Below are positions 1-10,470 of a stretch of DNA of 64,000 nucleotides, one piece after another (within the stretch, counting starts at the first letter, position 1; each line of letters begins with the position of its first letter). The stretch comes from Xylogone sp. PMI_703. Its lineage: Eukaryota > Ascomycota > Leotiomycetes. The stretch lies in assembly GCA_021399445.1 (NCBI GenBank), contig JAJTUQ010000001.1:3286001-3350000 (forward strand), in the 5' to 3' direction. The notes under the pieces are model-generated. The model was not told where the DNA came from. It was given only the letters and a program-made list of their open reading frames with translations, and made no database searches. A program made the position numbers and the translations under genes.

Positions 1-274
1 CCTGAGGATCCGCGTAGGCGGTACCACCATAGGTGAATTGGCAATACTCGTCCACATTAACCCCTCCTGAGATTTCTCCGGCGGTTGGGTTATAACAATA
101 CCAGTCGTAGGCCGAGGAACCATCGAGGATGGCCTGCTCTGAACTGTTTGCGTATTGCTCTTGGCAAGCTGCTTGCATATTGACGCCGCCGGCCCAAGTG
201 CGGTCAGCGGAAGCTGGGGCAACAAGCAGGACGAGACCAGCAACGACGGGGAAGATACTGGAGAGAGCGAGCAT
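1..274 (-). CDS. Secreted protein, N-terminal part (runs off left edge)
   Basis: Reverse-strand frame open from an ATG at 274 to the window edge, giving 91 residues without a stop. The first ~23 residues are a clear secretion signal (hydrophobic core ending in PASA), with cleavage expected before DRTW. The mature part is rich in Tyr, Gln and Gly and has three Cys in the visible portion. It is likely an extracellular protein. I do not recognise a named family, and the missing C-terminus prevents more. The flanking DNA upstream (275 onward) is strongly AT-rich and non-coding, which fits a promoter. Confidence 0.6.
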   Translation of the reverse strand, partial: MLALSSIFPVVAGLVLLVAPASADRTWAGGVNMQAACQEQYANSSEQAILDGSSAYDWYCYNPTAGEISGGVNVDEYCQFTYGGTAYADPQ

Positions 275-2289
275 GATGATGACTTTGGGGATTTGCGGTT
301 GCTCTAGTTTAACGAGAGAAAAAAGTCAGGAATAAGTTCATATAATAGCTGGGGAACTTTTACCTGGTAAGTAGTTATAAGAACAATGAAGACCGGTGAG
401 TAAACAAGTAAGAAAGTGTAGTAATGGTAATTGACTAGTGATAAGAAAATTTCAATTCTTGAGGACTTTCAATGGCATATTTATAAGAAATATTTAGTTG
501 TTGAACTCAAACTTGCTCAACTCATAACTTCCTAACTAAGCGTTTAAACTCTGGACTGACTGATCCTAATTTTATAAGATCGCAGCTGATCGGACCGACC
601 TCTTTTTGTAAACATGGTTCTCGTAAGTAAAACTGCTCTAAATAGCCATCTCCCACTATATGATCACCTTGTACCTCAACCCTGGTTGCCGTGAAGGTGT
701 AATAGTTGGCTCGCTCGGCTGTTTTGAAACCGCACCCCTGGGTGGTTGATGACAAAACTCCATCTGGTTTTGCTTAGTCTTATAACTTACATAAGACTGA
801 GACAAATTTGATAAGTTATCGTCCCTGTTGTTTCAAAGCAAGCGAGCCAACTATTAACCTCTATGCACCATAGCTGACATGACCTGGGACACAACATACC
901 ATATTCTCATGAGAATGATAATAACTGTAACACAGACTCTTTATAACTTAGCTTCCAGGTTTATTAGCCTATTTGCTCTTTCCCTCTTTCTCTTATCGTA
1001 CTACTGACTTACACCACCAAATGAGTGAGTAAATAGGAATCCTTCCAGATGATGTATTATGTAAAAGTAAGTTAACTTCGTCGAGCCGAGTTGAGTGGGG
1101 TAAGTGCAGTGAGACATTACTATCTCGTATTCCTACGTTGCACTTGTACGTAAAAAGTGTTAGAAAAAGTTCCTGCACTCTTAACAGCTTATACGATGGT
1201 ACTTGGCCTTAGTGTTTGCTCTTAGTACCTAACGTTATGTGGTTTTTAGGATACTTTGAATTTAACAACTAATGTAAGAGTAATGTTGAGAGAGCCTCGG
1301 CTAGATCAGGTGACAGGCCGCCACCTCCACCACCTTCCTGTAAAATAGCTTTGCTGTAGCAAAATACATCTTCATGCGTTCCCTCCTACAAGTAATAGTG
1401 TGAGTATAGTAATAGTATAAGTTAAAATATGGAAAAATACAACAGCAATCAACTAATATACTATAACTACAGTGTCACATGTTGTTACACGTTATAAGAG
1501 TATACCGACAATAAAAGATTCACTATTTTCATCATGTCCACCATATCCCAGTATTCTGTCTTCAATTACCAAGAATTCACTGCTCTCAAAAAGCTTACTA
1601 TTCCCTGACATTTTAGTCTAACCAATTTTGCAATATAGTGAATACACAACTGACTGGCAGTGACCATTCTTTTCCCTTCCGCAACATCCTCACTTTGCAT
1701 CTTTTATTGTATAGCTTCTTTAATTTTTACACTTTCCACTTCAAAACTTCTTTCTACAACTTGGTAACTACAATTTCTCTCTTTTTACAGCTTGGAAAGC
1801 TTTAGCTTATATATCTTCAGATTCAAGCGTTCCGGAGCCCATTCTTGCAACCACAAAATCATGCCTCTCTTCGATTCAGCCTGTAAGGCGTTTATATTAT
1901 CAACACGAATTTGCATAGCTACAGAGAAGGAAGGTCGCATGAATCTAGAATGCCATCGCACGTTGATGCATGCGACTCTAGATAGCAATTTGCCGAGACT
2001 AATCACTAGAAAGACATGACGAAGAAAGAATGCCAGAGGATCAAGACCCTCGCGGAGAATGACCTAGACCACGGCGCCAGCTACTTATTTCAGAAAACCC
2101 GCGAGGGCCCACAATATCCAATTCCCAGTGATAGAGCTGGATGACTCACCATCTTTCGTATTTTAGCCTGAAATTTCTCTTCCTTTGAGGTCTTATTAAG
2201 AAATTTTACATCGAGCCTATAAGCCGGAATGACTCATTCTCGTTTCTGAATACCCACTCATTCAATGATAAATAATGTTACATTTTATC
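275..2289. other. AT-rich intergenic DNA
   Basis: About 2 kb of AT-rich sequence with no ATG-started frame that looks coding. A 77-codon reverse frame at 522-755 opens on TTG and has no family resemblance. I see no RNA gene or clear repeat. The composition resembles decayed or RIP-affected DNA next to the relic that follows. Confidence 0.6.
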
Positions 2290-2907
2290 TCAATATTTTC
2301 GAGGATTAAAATCCTCAAGGATGCTCGTGCTAATGGCTTGTAGGGCAATCGAGACACAACTTGCAAGTCTGGAGCTGTCTGTACTTGCAATCCATGCACG
2401 CCACACGCAGTCGGAGAGAAAAGCAACCATCGATAAGTTCAATTCTTTAACAAGCAGAGTACATACAATGCTTTTTAAGGCGGGACTCTGTGCCACGAGC
2501 CTGAACCTTAGAATGCTCAAAATTGTTATAATGGAACTCCCCCCAATATGTCGACCATAATACAATGCATAGGTCGTATCCACCGAATAGGACAAAATAA
2601 AGAACAAGAAGTGTACGTCCTCACATTGGACGAATCATATGATCAGTTATTACAGCATAGAATTGCAGCGAAGTATGTAGGGGCAATAGCGGGCGAGGGT
2701 AGTTTTGCTACAAATCCAAACAACGGTGATCTAGTAAGCATTTGCGAAGAGAAGCTGAGGGTATTGCCTTGGACAAGAACAGTCAACGATCCAAAAATTT
2801 GTAAACACCATGGTCAAAAAAATGTCGGAACAAAAGGAGGACTCCAGCTGAAGCGACTGCTTACACCACCTTATATCTATCTTCCGAGAAAAAGAAATGA
2901 ACTGTGA
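2290..2907 (+). pseudogene. SNF2-type helicase C-terminal relic
   Basis: Two forward frames together encode the end of an SNF2-family helicase C lobe. The first (about 2321-2550) has an ERKATIDKFN block and an LNL...VIMELPP block. The second (2548 on) has QCIGRIHRIGQ, which is helicase motif VI, followed by EVYVLTLDESYDQLLQ. The change of frame falls in a C-run near 2540-2545, so the reading frame is broken. No ATPase lobe (motifs I-III) is present upstream. The fragment then runs into the dispersed repeat at 2825-2880. In intact proteins this lobe couples ATP hydrolysis to DNA translocation; here it is best read as a truncated, frameshifted remnant. Confidence 0.7.
2825..2880 (+). repeat. 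Dispersed 56-67-bp repeat, copy A
   Basis: The block starting TCGGAACAAAAGGAG and containing CTGCTTACACCACC matches blocks at 8708-8774 and 47601-47667. It is read in frame with the SNF2 relic as LQLKRLLTPPYIY, and the corresponding peptide of copy B is LQLNWLLIPPYIC. This suggests a common ancestral coding end or element terminus. Confidence 0.7.
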
Positions 2908-3024
2908 GCGTAACAACGTTGCCGAAGAAACGGTCGACTCACCGACTCCTAAAGCGCCAGCGGAAAGAAGGCTGCCTAATAGAGACGCCGTTAAAGTTCG
3001 CGTCACGATCAACAAGAAATGTGA

Positions 3025-4213
3025 ATGGATAATAAACAATCCTGCCTTAGCTCTCCTGAGATGTTGCTGCAAACATCCTCAATGAAGCCATCAGAGTCAC
3101 TTCCTGAATCGGAGACCTCTTCTATTCTTGCGGCCCTGTCGATAAACCAGCTTGCTCGACGCTATTGCCGAGAACGACTCCTAGTTGACCCCTTAGAATG
3201 GACTGATCGCCAGCTCACACTCCTTCAATGCTCTTTTGAGGATCCTACCCCTGGACCATCAAACTTGCCAGGTGATCCTCCTGATACCCTTATCCTTATC
3301 AACGGCAGTATTTATGTCAATGGTCGTTTCTATATCGACCATGTTGCATGTTCCCGAGCTCTTACGACTCGTACTGGCTATCGTTGGCGGGATGGGAAAA
3401 TGCGAGGGATTCTAGCCGGTGATGACGCTCCTTTCATAGCTATGTTAGTCTCGAAGTGCTCCTTACCTACTATAATATCATATGTTCTAATCCTCTAGGG
3501 ATAATTTGCATTTTTATTTCTGTGACCGTTGGATTAGGAAGCTCCCATGTGTTGGCTTCTATCTCGGGGATGAGAATAGCTATAGCGCTGCTGCCTCGGG
3601 CCTCGTGCCTCCTGTCGTTGCCTATGTCGATGACTCCCGGATTCCTGAGCTTCGCTCTAAACGTTGTATTGCAAGAGTCTCCAGACGATCAAGTCGACCC
3701 ACGGAAGCCATATCCAGACTCAAATTGAAAAAACTTATCCCTTCGGAACCCCTGCATGATCCATATATAGTAGCGGTCTTGATCGCCGTAGCATGGGCAC
3801 GACGTTACGCTTTAAGCCCACAGGATACAAGGGGGAGCGTGGATTATTTTCTAGTAGGAAAATAGACCCATTCCTTGACTCTCCGCATACTCACCGTCTT
3901 TGTTTAGTCCCACGTATTGTTCACAACCTCTGATAATAAGAAAGATATCCATCTGTATACGGCTGATATTCCGTCCTCCTTCCTACTCAAACTTGATCTT
4001 CCTGCCGTACCACCTTTTTCCTCACCACCGCCAAGTTTCTCCATTCGCCATACAGTCATACCTCGCCGACCTTACATAACTCTCCGTAAACGTCTATTGA
4101 GTATCCTACTACCTGCTCCTGATCAGCAGGATTCAAATCAGGGAGACACAGGCAGTGTAAGAGAGCCTAGCGAACAACAGGAGCGCAAGGAACCGGAAGA
4201 GACCCCTAATTAA
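3025..4213 (+). CDS. Conserved fungal protein of unknown function (359 aa)
   Basis: Three exons restore one open frame: 3025-3443, 3499-3853 and 3908-4213. The introns are 55 nt (GTTAGT...CCTCTAG) and 54 nt (GTAGGA...TGTTTAG). The second is a multiple of three but contains in-frame stops, which supports its removal. Conserved-looking blocks are LARRYCRERLL, LGDENSYSAAA, DPYIVAVLIAVAWARR, and HLYTADIPSSFLLKLD followed by IRHTVIPRRPYITLRKRLL. I associate these blocks with a widespread uncharacterised ascomycete family. No catalytic motif, signal peptide or membrane segment is visible. The start could also be the ATG at 3082. The gene sits between a helicase relic and AT-rich DNA, so it is accessory in character, but it appears intact. 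Confidence 0.65.
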
Positions 4214-5100
4214 GAAATTAAACAACTTTAGAGCATAGAGCATCTCAGCATATCCTATAGAAAACATCATTGTGATAGACCTAGACAGCAAGGCGTGCAT
4301 GCTCTGCGGGGAAATCTAGTAGAATTTCGATTTTTGAATACGACTCGGACTATTTGACGGTTAACATTTAATACAGCCCCGAGATGTTACAGATGGGAAG
4401 ATAGAAAAAAAAAGATAACGTCCTTACTTTGCACAATCATTACCTAGAATAAGCGGGATTCAGCTTTAGCTTTAGTAACTTCCTCCATTTTAGCAGACAA
4501 TATAATCACCAACCTGGTGACATTTAGCCCTGGAAATAATGGTACATCGTACAAAGAGTTTCTCAACATGACTGTGGGAGCGTCTGTGAAACAAGACTAA
4601 TGCCGAATGGGTTTAAATACTTGCCACCGTCAGCGCGTTTATGATATGAAAATGTGTGTATACGATTATCACTATACGCTGAGCATCCGAGTAGCATGTC
4701 ATGGATTAGCATTGAAGATTTAACCGCATTGCAGAGTCTAGCCCAACCATTTCCAAACTATTTACTTGTATTCTTAAGCCAAGTGGTTGCCTTTTTGTAC
4801 ATTATTGCAATAGTTTATTGGATATGTTTTTGAAAATTTGATAACAGAAAGGCGGTGCAAAATGAACCTAGAGGAATACGTAATCATGAAATAATTGGTT
4901 ATTGTATATTAGACTCCTTCTATACCAACTCCTATTCCGCCGCACATATATCGAATACCAAGATTCTACCTCCATCTTCTGAATATACATAATACCATAA
5001 AGTCTAATCGCCTGGGCTTCGCTCATATCCGTAACCCTAGTTACAAGTGTGTATCGCAAGCCATATTATCATAACAAAACTAGACAGGGAACTCTCAACT
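4214..5100. other. AT-rich intergenic DNA
   Basis: Nearly 0.9 kb without a convincing gene. Short open frames lack codon structure and similarity. It contains the 3' flanks of the genes on either side. Confidence 0.6.
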
Positions 5101-6530
5101 CTAAGCCTTTATTCTAGTATCCTTCGGCACTCCTCCCTTGCCGATAATCTGGATCTGCTTCTTGTAATATTCTGTTTCGGCACCCGCACCCAACGAAGGA
5201 ATAGGTATCAAACTCATAAGGAAAGGTAGTTTGATTGGAGGAAGGAAAAGAGTCGCATGCTCTTCAGGAACGTCTTTATTCAAGATGATCTCCTTCGGCA
5301 ACTTTGGTAGTATTGCTGCTGGACGAGCAATACCGACCATGTCACAGGCTCCCGACTCTAATGCATTTTCCATGCCAGAACGGCTCCGGAATCCCCCCGT
5401 CACCATAAGAGGAAGAGTTGGGAAGCGTTGTCGAACCTGTTGGGCAAAGTCAAGGAAGAACGCCTCTCTCCTTTTAGTGCTCTCTTTCTTCTCGGTCTGA
5501 GCAGTGGCCAACATTGTTGGTGATTCATATGTACCGCCTGATATCTCAACAAAGTCTATGCCAGCATCCATGATCAACTGGATCTGTTCGAATACTTCAT
5601 CGACAGCACCAGTGGCCGATACATCTGCGCTGTTAAGCTTGATTCCCACTTGAAAGTCTTTACCCGTTGCGTTCCTAATTTCACGGATAATCCTGACGAC
5701 GACTTCTGCTCGCTTGGCTGCTGTGCCTCCGAATTCGTCTGTCCTAAGGTTGGACTTGGGAGATAGAAATTGGGAAAGGAGGTAACCATGTCTGAATGGA
5801 GAGTTAGCATATATATTCGTCTGGACAACAATGGGCATGCACCTACGCTCCGTGTAACTGAACGCCTTTGAACCCAGCGGCAAATACTTCCATTGCCCCT
5901 TCTACAAATTGATCGATAATACCTCCCTTCCCAGAGATCTCTTCGACCGTCAGTTCTCGTGGTGCGCCAAATAAGATTGCTACTGCAGCACGGGCAATGA
6001 GTGATGGCCCAAAATTCATCGGTACTGCCGACGGTGCTACGCTCTTGGTCCATATAGATTTGTTTCCAGCACCCATAGGGGATTGCCGACCAGGGTGTAC
6101 TATTTGAACGATTGCTGGAGTTCCAGATCTTTGAGTGGTAGCTGCCCAATTCTTCCAAGCTGCCCGTGCGGTTGCTCGTTCCGCTTCGGGAAGCTGGGAG
6201 GGGGCGACAACACTTAATGGGGATCCATTATGTATAGAAGATACTTCTACATTGCCTAGTCGATTGTCAATACCGGTGACCTATAGGGAGATGGCTGCGA
6301 ATACCAACCAGTGAGTATCATGCCCCAACCTCCGTCTGCCCAAGCCCCATAAGTCTTTATCAATGCCTCCTCAGGATAGCGATTTGGAGCGAATAGTTCT
6401 GCCATAGCCGCCTAGGCCATTAGCATTAGATGATGGATAGAAATGGATATTGATTTACCTTAACAAGGCGATTGGGCAGCTCGAGCCCACTTGGCAATTG
6501 GAGTGGTTCACTGAGCTTCATGCTGCCCAT
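5101..6530 (-). CDS. NADH:flavin oxidoreductase, old yellow enzyme family (424 aa)
   Basis: Four exons on the reverse strand: 6459-6530, 6309-6411, 5847-6255 and 5101-5791, with introns of 47, 53 and 55 nt bearing normal GT-AG ends. The protein has the TIM-barrel order of the OYE family: N-terminal LPNRLVKAAMAE, then GGWGMILTGNV, then IVQIVHPGRQSP, then the substrate-binding pair H193/H196 in LHGAHGYLLSQF, followed by SPKSNLRTDEFGG, and near the end MVTGGFRS and MVGIARP for FMN phosphate binding. It should bind FMN and reduce activated C=C bonds with NAD(P)H. The substrate is unknown. The length is normal and there is no targeting signal, so it is probably cytosolic. It stands alone among decayed DNA, not in an obvious cluster. 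Confidence 0.9.
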
Positions 6531-6928
6531 AGTACTATTTCTCTACACTGGTATGTAGTCAGTGGCAAGAAACTTAAAAGGATTTTTCCATGCTCTACAT
6601 CTCTCGCTACTTATACAGGATTAAGAGTACCATAGTACCTCGAGAGTACCTACACGAGTACATGACTCGCTACAGGGGCAGTATAATTTAGCTTAATAGT
6701 GCTTGCTTAGAAATAACTTGATAATTCGCAGGTTTCAGGCTGAGTCGGCCAACCTATTGCTCCGTCGAGTCTTTGTCAAGAAAGATTGTTTGGTTCCTGT
6801 CTCATTAATGCGGGGCGTTTGAATTTGCCGAGGCACAAATTCATCCGTCTACTGCATTCCATGGCCACACTACATCCGTAATGTAACGTAGACCATTTAT
6901 GGCAAGATCAGCCAACCAAAATGCCTGT
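6531..6928. other. Promoter-side intergenic DNA of the OYE gene
   Basis: About 400 bp upstream of the reverse-strand flavin oxidoreductase and beyond the end of the small reverse frame at 6929. No RNA gene, repeat or recognised binding site was seen. Confidence 0.5.
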
Positions 6929-7198
6929 TTAGTTTTTAAGTTCTTTAGCTTGAGAGTGGTAGGGAATCCAGCCATCTGAAGGCTTCACTATGCTGCTCTG
7001 AGGATAACGTGTGAAGAAACAAGGATTAAGCCTGGGACTCCGCCCATCAAATGATGTCTGCACCTTTCGAATGCCGAGTTTCTGTAGGTTTTCTGAAGTG
7101 AAAGCGAGCTTGCTGAGAGGGAGAACACGCTCTTCAAGGCTCCGAATGGCCAGGCCGTCATCCAGGTGGATCATGCGCAATTCTTCATTGGATAACAT
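6929..7198 (-). CDS. Hypothetical small protein (89 aa)
   Basis: A single ATG-started frame with more balanced base composition than the surrounding DNA. The product is charged near the N-terminus (SNEELRMIHLDDGLAIR), with no signal peptide, membrane segment or motif that I recognise. It may be a genuine small gene, one exon of a larger gene, or a chance frame. The adjacent MITE and relics make a gene fragment plausible. Confidence 0.3.
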   Translation of the reverse strand: MLSNEELRMIHLDDGLAIRSLEERVLPLSKLAFTSENLQKLGIRKVQTSFDGRSPRLNPCFFTRYPQSSIVKPSDGWIPYHSQAKELKN

Positions 7199-7486
7199 TA
7201 TGAGTAACGAGACGCGGCTGAGTTGGGAGAATGGGCGTAGAGAAGTGGTTGTTTATTGATCAATGAGAATGTTGCACCCCTACCACACAGCACGGTTAGC
7301 TTGCCGCCTGAACCTGGCGTACGCAGTGACAACTCGATCAAAATAGAACAGACGTGCTAGAACAGACAACCTGTGACGTAATGGCAACGAAAAATTGGGC
7401 TGGCTGGCCAGTGAATATATTATACGGAGGAAAACTGCAAGAATAATGTCACGGGCGGCGCTAGAAAAAGCCGCAATATTCACCTC

Positions 7487-7683
7487 TATCCCCTCCGCTG
7501 GTGAAAATGGCTCACTTTTTGCACGACAATTATATTTCCATTTTAGGGACTCAGTTAAAATTAGTAAGTAGCAATTTCTAACCAAAGTGGTTAAGATCTT
7601 CTTATATAAAGTTAACCGAGTCCCTAAAATGGAAATATAATTGTCGTGCAAAAAGTGAGCCATTTTCACCAGCGGAGGGGATA
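7487..7683. mobile_element. MITE-like element with ~71-bp terminal inverted repeats
   Basis: Bases 7487-7557 and 7613-7683 are inverted copies with one mismatch over about 71 positions (ACTCAG against ACTCGG in the complement), enclosing about 55 bp. The outermost bases are TA at both ends, and the arms start TCCCCTCCGCTGG. This fits a TA target duplication as made by Tc1/mariner-type transposases. There is no coding capacity, so the element is non-autonomous. The near identity of the arms points to a recent insertion or conserved foldback. A frame of 143 codons that reads through it on the reverse strand is an artefact of the palindrome. Confidence 0.85.
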
Positions 7684-7934
7684 AGCGGCTATAGAATGCT
7701 ACGGCGGCCATAGTGCTGAACCACGCTATAATTGTAGTGTATTATAGGGCATGTGCAGCCTAAAAATTGCTGAGTTATAGGGTGCTTACAGTGAATGACC
7801 ATTTACGGAAGGGTGGAATTTTTAGCGCAGGACATTATTTTTCAAGGCGACAACACAACAGTGAATAATGACCACCAACATCATCAAGAATAAGAACAAC
7901 CGATGTTCATAAAACTCCTAGTGGGGCAGCTACC

Positions 7935-8878
7935 TTGTCATCAACAAAGTTGATAGTATTCACTAATGAAGATGTACTTGCCGCTGCGAGTACATCTTTT
8001 GATTTATCGCTCATAAGCATTCACACTTGCTCTCTCCACGTCACAAGTTCCTACTCCACAAGCACAGTCTCTCCGATCACCAACGCAGACAACCAACTCG
8101 TTGAAAGCATATATAGAAGATGCTTTCACGGCTGGAATCCAGTATAAGTCCCCAGATCCCTCGCAGAAACGAGTGGCCAAAGCTGGGTATTTCAGCCATA
8201 TTAGGAGCTGTACAATGCACTCGCAACGAGCGTATTCGAACATCGCAATCACTACAAGAATAAGAGGATTGATAAAACATATATTCCCAGTTATAAGTAC
8301 CTTAGTGGCGCCGGACCTGGAAAATCTAGACAAATGTCTGAATTCGCATCTTCACTTCAGAAAGCAATCATGCACAAGGTTCAAAGTCCTTTTTACTTCG
8401 ATCTGATGGAAAGGCTAAAAAAGCCTTTCGTTTTTCATGTGTCATTCGAGAATGGCACGCCATTGATGCCAGAAGAAATAAGTGACCCTTGGAATGCAGT
8501 TGGGGTTAGAATGTTATAACAGCTACTTGATGAACCTCTTTGGAGCAATCAAGGATCCATATGTCGCGGATCCTAGAATGGTTATCAGACTAATTGCTGC
8601 AGCGGAAGAAGTGGACTTATATGAAGATTTTACTGGGATTTTAGTTGTTGACGGAGCTCAGAAGGTCCTTGTGGGTGATAATGACGGGAAGAATAAGTAT
8701 GGCACTCTCAGAACAAAAGGGGAACTCCAGTTGAACTGGCTGCTTATACCCCCCTACATCTGTGTTCTGACAAGCACCAAGACAGCAGTGCTTGTATATA
8801 GAATTGGCTTTACGCAGAAGCAGGATCTACCGAAATTAATTGTTCATATACTCCTTTTCATCCAATCCCAGATTTTGT
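7935..8878 (+). pseudogene. Frameshifted gene relic of unknown family
   Basis: Protein-like segments occur in successive frames. They are AYIEDAFTAGIQYKSPDPSQ and onward (from 8101), SEFASSLQKAIMHKVQSPFY and onward (from 8337, in another frame), and DPYVADPRMVIRLIAAAEEV and onward (from about 8540, in a third frame). The last leads into VVDGAQKVLVGDNDG and then dispersed-repeat copy B. The pieces are amphipathic and charged like real protein but are joined only through frame changes and stops. I do not recognise the family. The shared terminal repeat hints at a link with the SNF2 relic at 2.3-2.9 kb, but I could not show homology between the two. Confidence 0.5.
8708..8774 (+). repeat. Dispersed 56-67-bp repeat, copy B
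   Basis: The block beginning TCAGAACAAAAGGGG and containing TTGAACTGGCTGCTTATACC aligns gap-free with 47601-47667. About 11 differences are seen and all are transitions. It also aligns with 2825-2880. It lies at the downstream end of a decayed frame. Confidence 0.75.
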
Positions 8879-9344
8879 GACACGATTGGGAGACGCCTCG
8901 GGCTCTATACGTATAATGATGATAACATGTAGCGAATAAACGGTGATGGTTGTCATTTGAAGCTAGCCAATACGACTGTCTATTGAGCTTAATTAGGCGG
9001 TGAGCTCCCTGTATAAACTTGCGGCTCATTCTGCCAATGCAAACGACATCTACAGTGCCATGAGTGGCAGCGCCTTACCATGAATAAGCATGTGTCTTCC
9101 CGCGCTGATCTGCCGGCCAGCTAGCTGCAGTGCAGGTGTGTGCGGAGGCCCTGAGGGATGAGGAAGCTGGATGACTAGACCCCACTATCCCACCTTCATT
9201 ATCAAGCCAGAAAGGAACAAAGAAACTCACCTTCCCGAATAACAAGTATGCCCTATCGTAATATATACGTCCGCACATTCTCTTTCTTCTTTACATAATC
9301 TTCCTACTCTACTTAGAGAGACTGCTCTCAATTCCAATTTCAAC
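8879..9344. other. Intergenic DNA, amidase upstream region
   Basis: About 470 bp between the relic and the formamidase-like gene. The proximal part (9240-9340) is pyrimidine-rich, as is usual just upstream of fungal starts, and it has a TAATATATAC stretch near 9260 that could serve as a TATA element. Confidence 0.45.
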
Positions 9345-10310
9345 ATGGCCCACAGTTTCCACGTCGCCCGTGACAAGGCCCACCTCAAATGGTCTAACGC
9401 CCTCAAGCCCGTCCTGACTGTCGAGAGCGGCCAGACTATCTCATTTGACTTGCTCGACGGTGGCCACAATCAATTCACTGAGTCCAGCACTGTCGCTGAT
9501 GTTCCCAAATTTGATCTTGCCATGGCAGACCCCGCCATTGGCCCAGTCTTCGTCAATGGTGCCGAGCCCGGCGACGTGCTCCGTGTTGACTTCCTCGATC
9601 TCAAGACCGCTGATTATGGATGGACGGCCATTATGAAGGGGTTTGGCCTCCTGAGCGATGAGTTCCCTGACCCGGCGCTCAAGATCTGGGACCTACGAGG
9701 CGCGCAGGAGCGAGGGTATGCAGTGTTCAAAGATGGAATTCATGTGCCCATTCGTCCATTTCTTGGTGTTGTAGGCGTTGCGCACAAGGAAGCAGGCGAG
9801 TTCAGCACCATTCCGCCATATGAGACTGGTGGGAATATTGATTGCAGACACATCACGGTGGGATCGAGCCTCTTTTTACCGGTCAGGACGCCAGGTGCGC
9901 TGTTCAGTTGCGGAGATGGACATGCCGCGCAGGGAGACGGCGAGGTGTGCGGCACAGCGATTGAGACACCGATGAAGGCGACGGTAAGGTTGACGGTTGA
10001 GAAGGGCAAAAAGTGGGTTGAAACACCACATTATCATACCACGGGAAAGGAAGTGGAAGGCGTCAAGGTGGAGAATAAGGGGGAGTATGCAGTTCTTGGC
10101 ATTGATGCGGATCTGAGAGAAGCGAGTAGGAAAGCTGTGCGAGGGTTGATTAGTTGGCTTGTTGGTGAAAAGGGGCTAAGTAGAGAGGAGGCGTATATGT
10201 TGGCGAGTGTTGCAGCCGATTTGAAAATCGCAGAAGCTGTGGATATGCCCCATTATGGAGTAGCTTGCAGTTTGCCATTGAATGTGTTTGTCGGTGCCCC
10301 TTATGTATAA
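9345..10310 (+). CDS. Formamidase/acetamidase family protein (321 aa)
   Basis: Intact single-exon frame from ATG to TAA. The product matches the FmdA/AmdA family, metal-dependent amidases that release ammonia from formamide or acetamide. Visible family signatures are the early SGQTISFDLLDGGHNQF, the glycine-rich VNGAEPGDVLRVDFLDL, the centre GGNIDCRHITVGSSLFLPV, the GDGHAAQGDGEVCGTAIE block, and the C-terminal DMPHYGVACSLPLNVF. The length is typical. No signal peptide is seen, so a cytosolic role in nitrogen scavenging is likely. The exact substrate cannot be told from the sequence. It is convergent with the dehydrogenase at 10471, with 160 bp between the stops. Confidence 0.9.
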   Translation: MAHSFHVARDKAHLKWSNALKPVLTVESGQTISFDLLDGGHNQFTESSTVADVPKFDLAMADPAIGPVFVNGAEPGDVLRVDFLDLKTADYGWTAIMKGFGLLSDEFPDPALKIWDLRGAQERGYAVFKDGIHVPIRPFLGVVGVAHKEAGEFSTIPPYETGGNIDCRHITVGSSLFLPVRTPGALFSCGDGHAAQGDGEVCGTAIETPMKATVRLTVEKGKKWVETPHYHTTGKEVEGVKVENKGEYAVLGIDADLREASRKAVRGLISWLVGEKGLSREEAYMLASVAADLKIAEAVDMPHYGVACSLPLNVFVGAPYV

Positions 10311-10470
10311 TTTCATATACTTTCATCCGGAAATAGTACAAAACTACCATGCAATTTTGCTCAATAAGCATTTCATTAAATTTAGTTGTCATTAAAAAGA
10401 ATGTGAAATATGACATTATACCGGGTATAACCAGAAGCATCATAAACACAGCCTATAAGTTGCCAGCCCT

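Noticed and set aside
522..755. Reverse-strand 77-codon frame
   Set aside because: Opens on TTG, has no recognised motif, and lies in AT-rich DNA. An exon of an unseen gene cannot be excluded.
7280..7711. Reverse-strand frame of 143 codons
   Set aside because: It reads straight through both arms of the MITE, so its length is produced by the palindrome. No family features are present.
7968..7997. Small inverted repeat AGATGTACT...AGTACATCT
   Set aside because: Only nine paired bases with a ten-base loop. Too short to assign a role.
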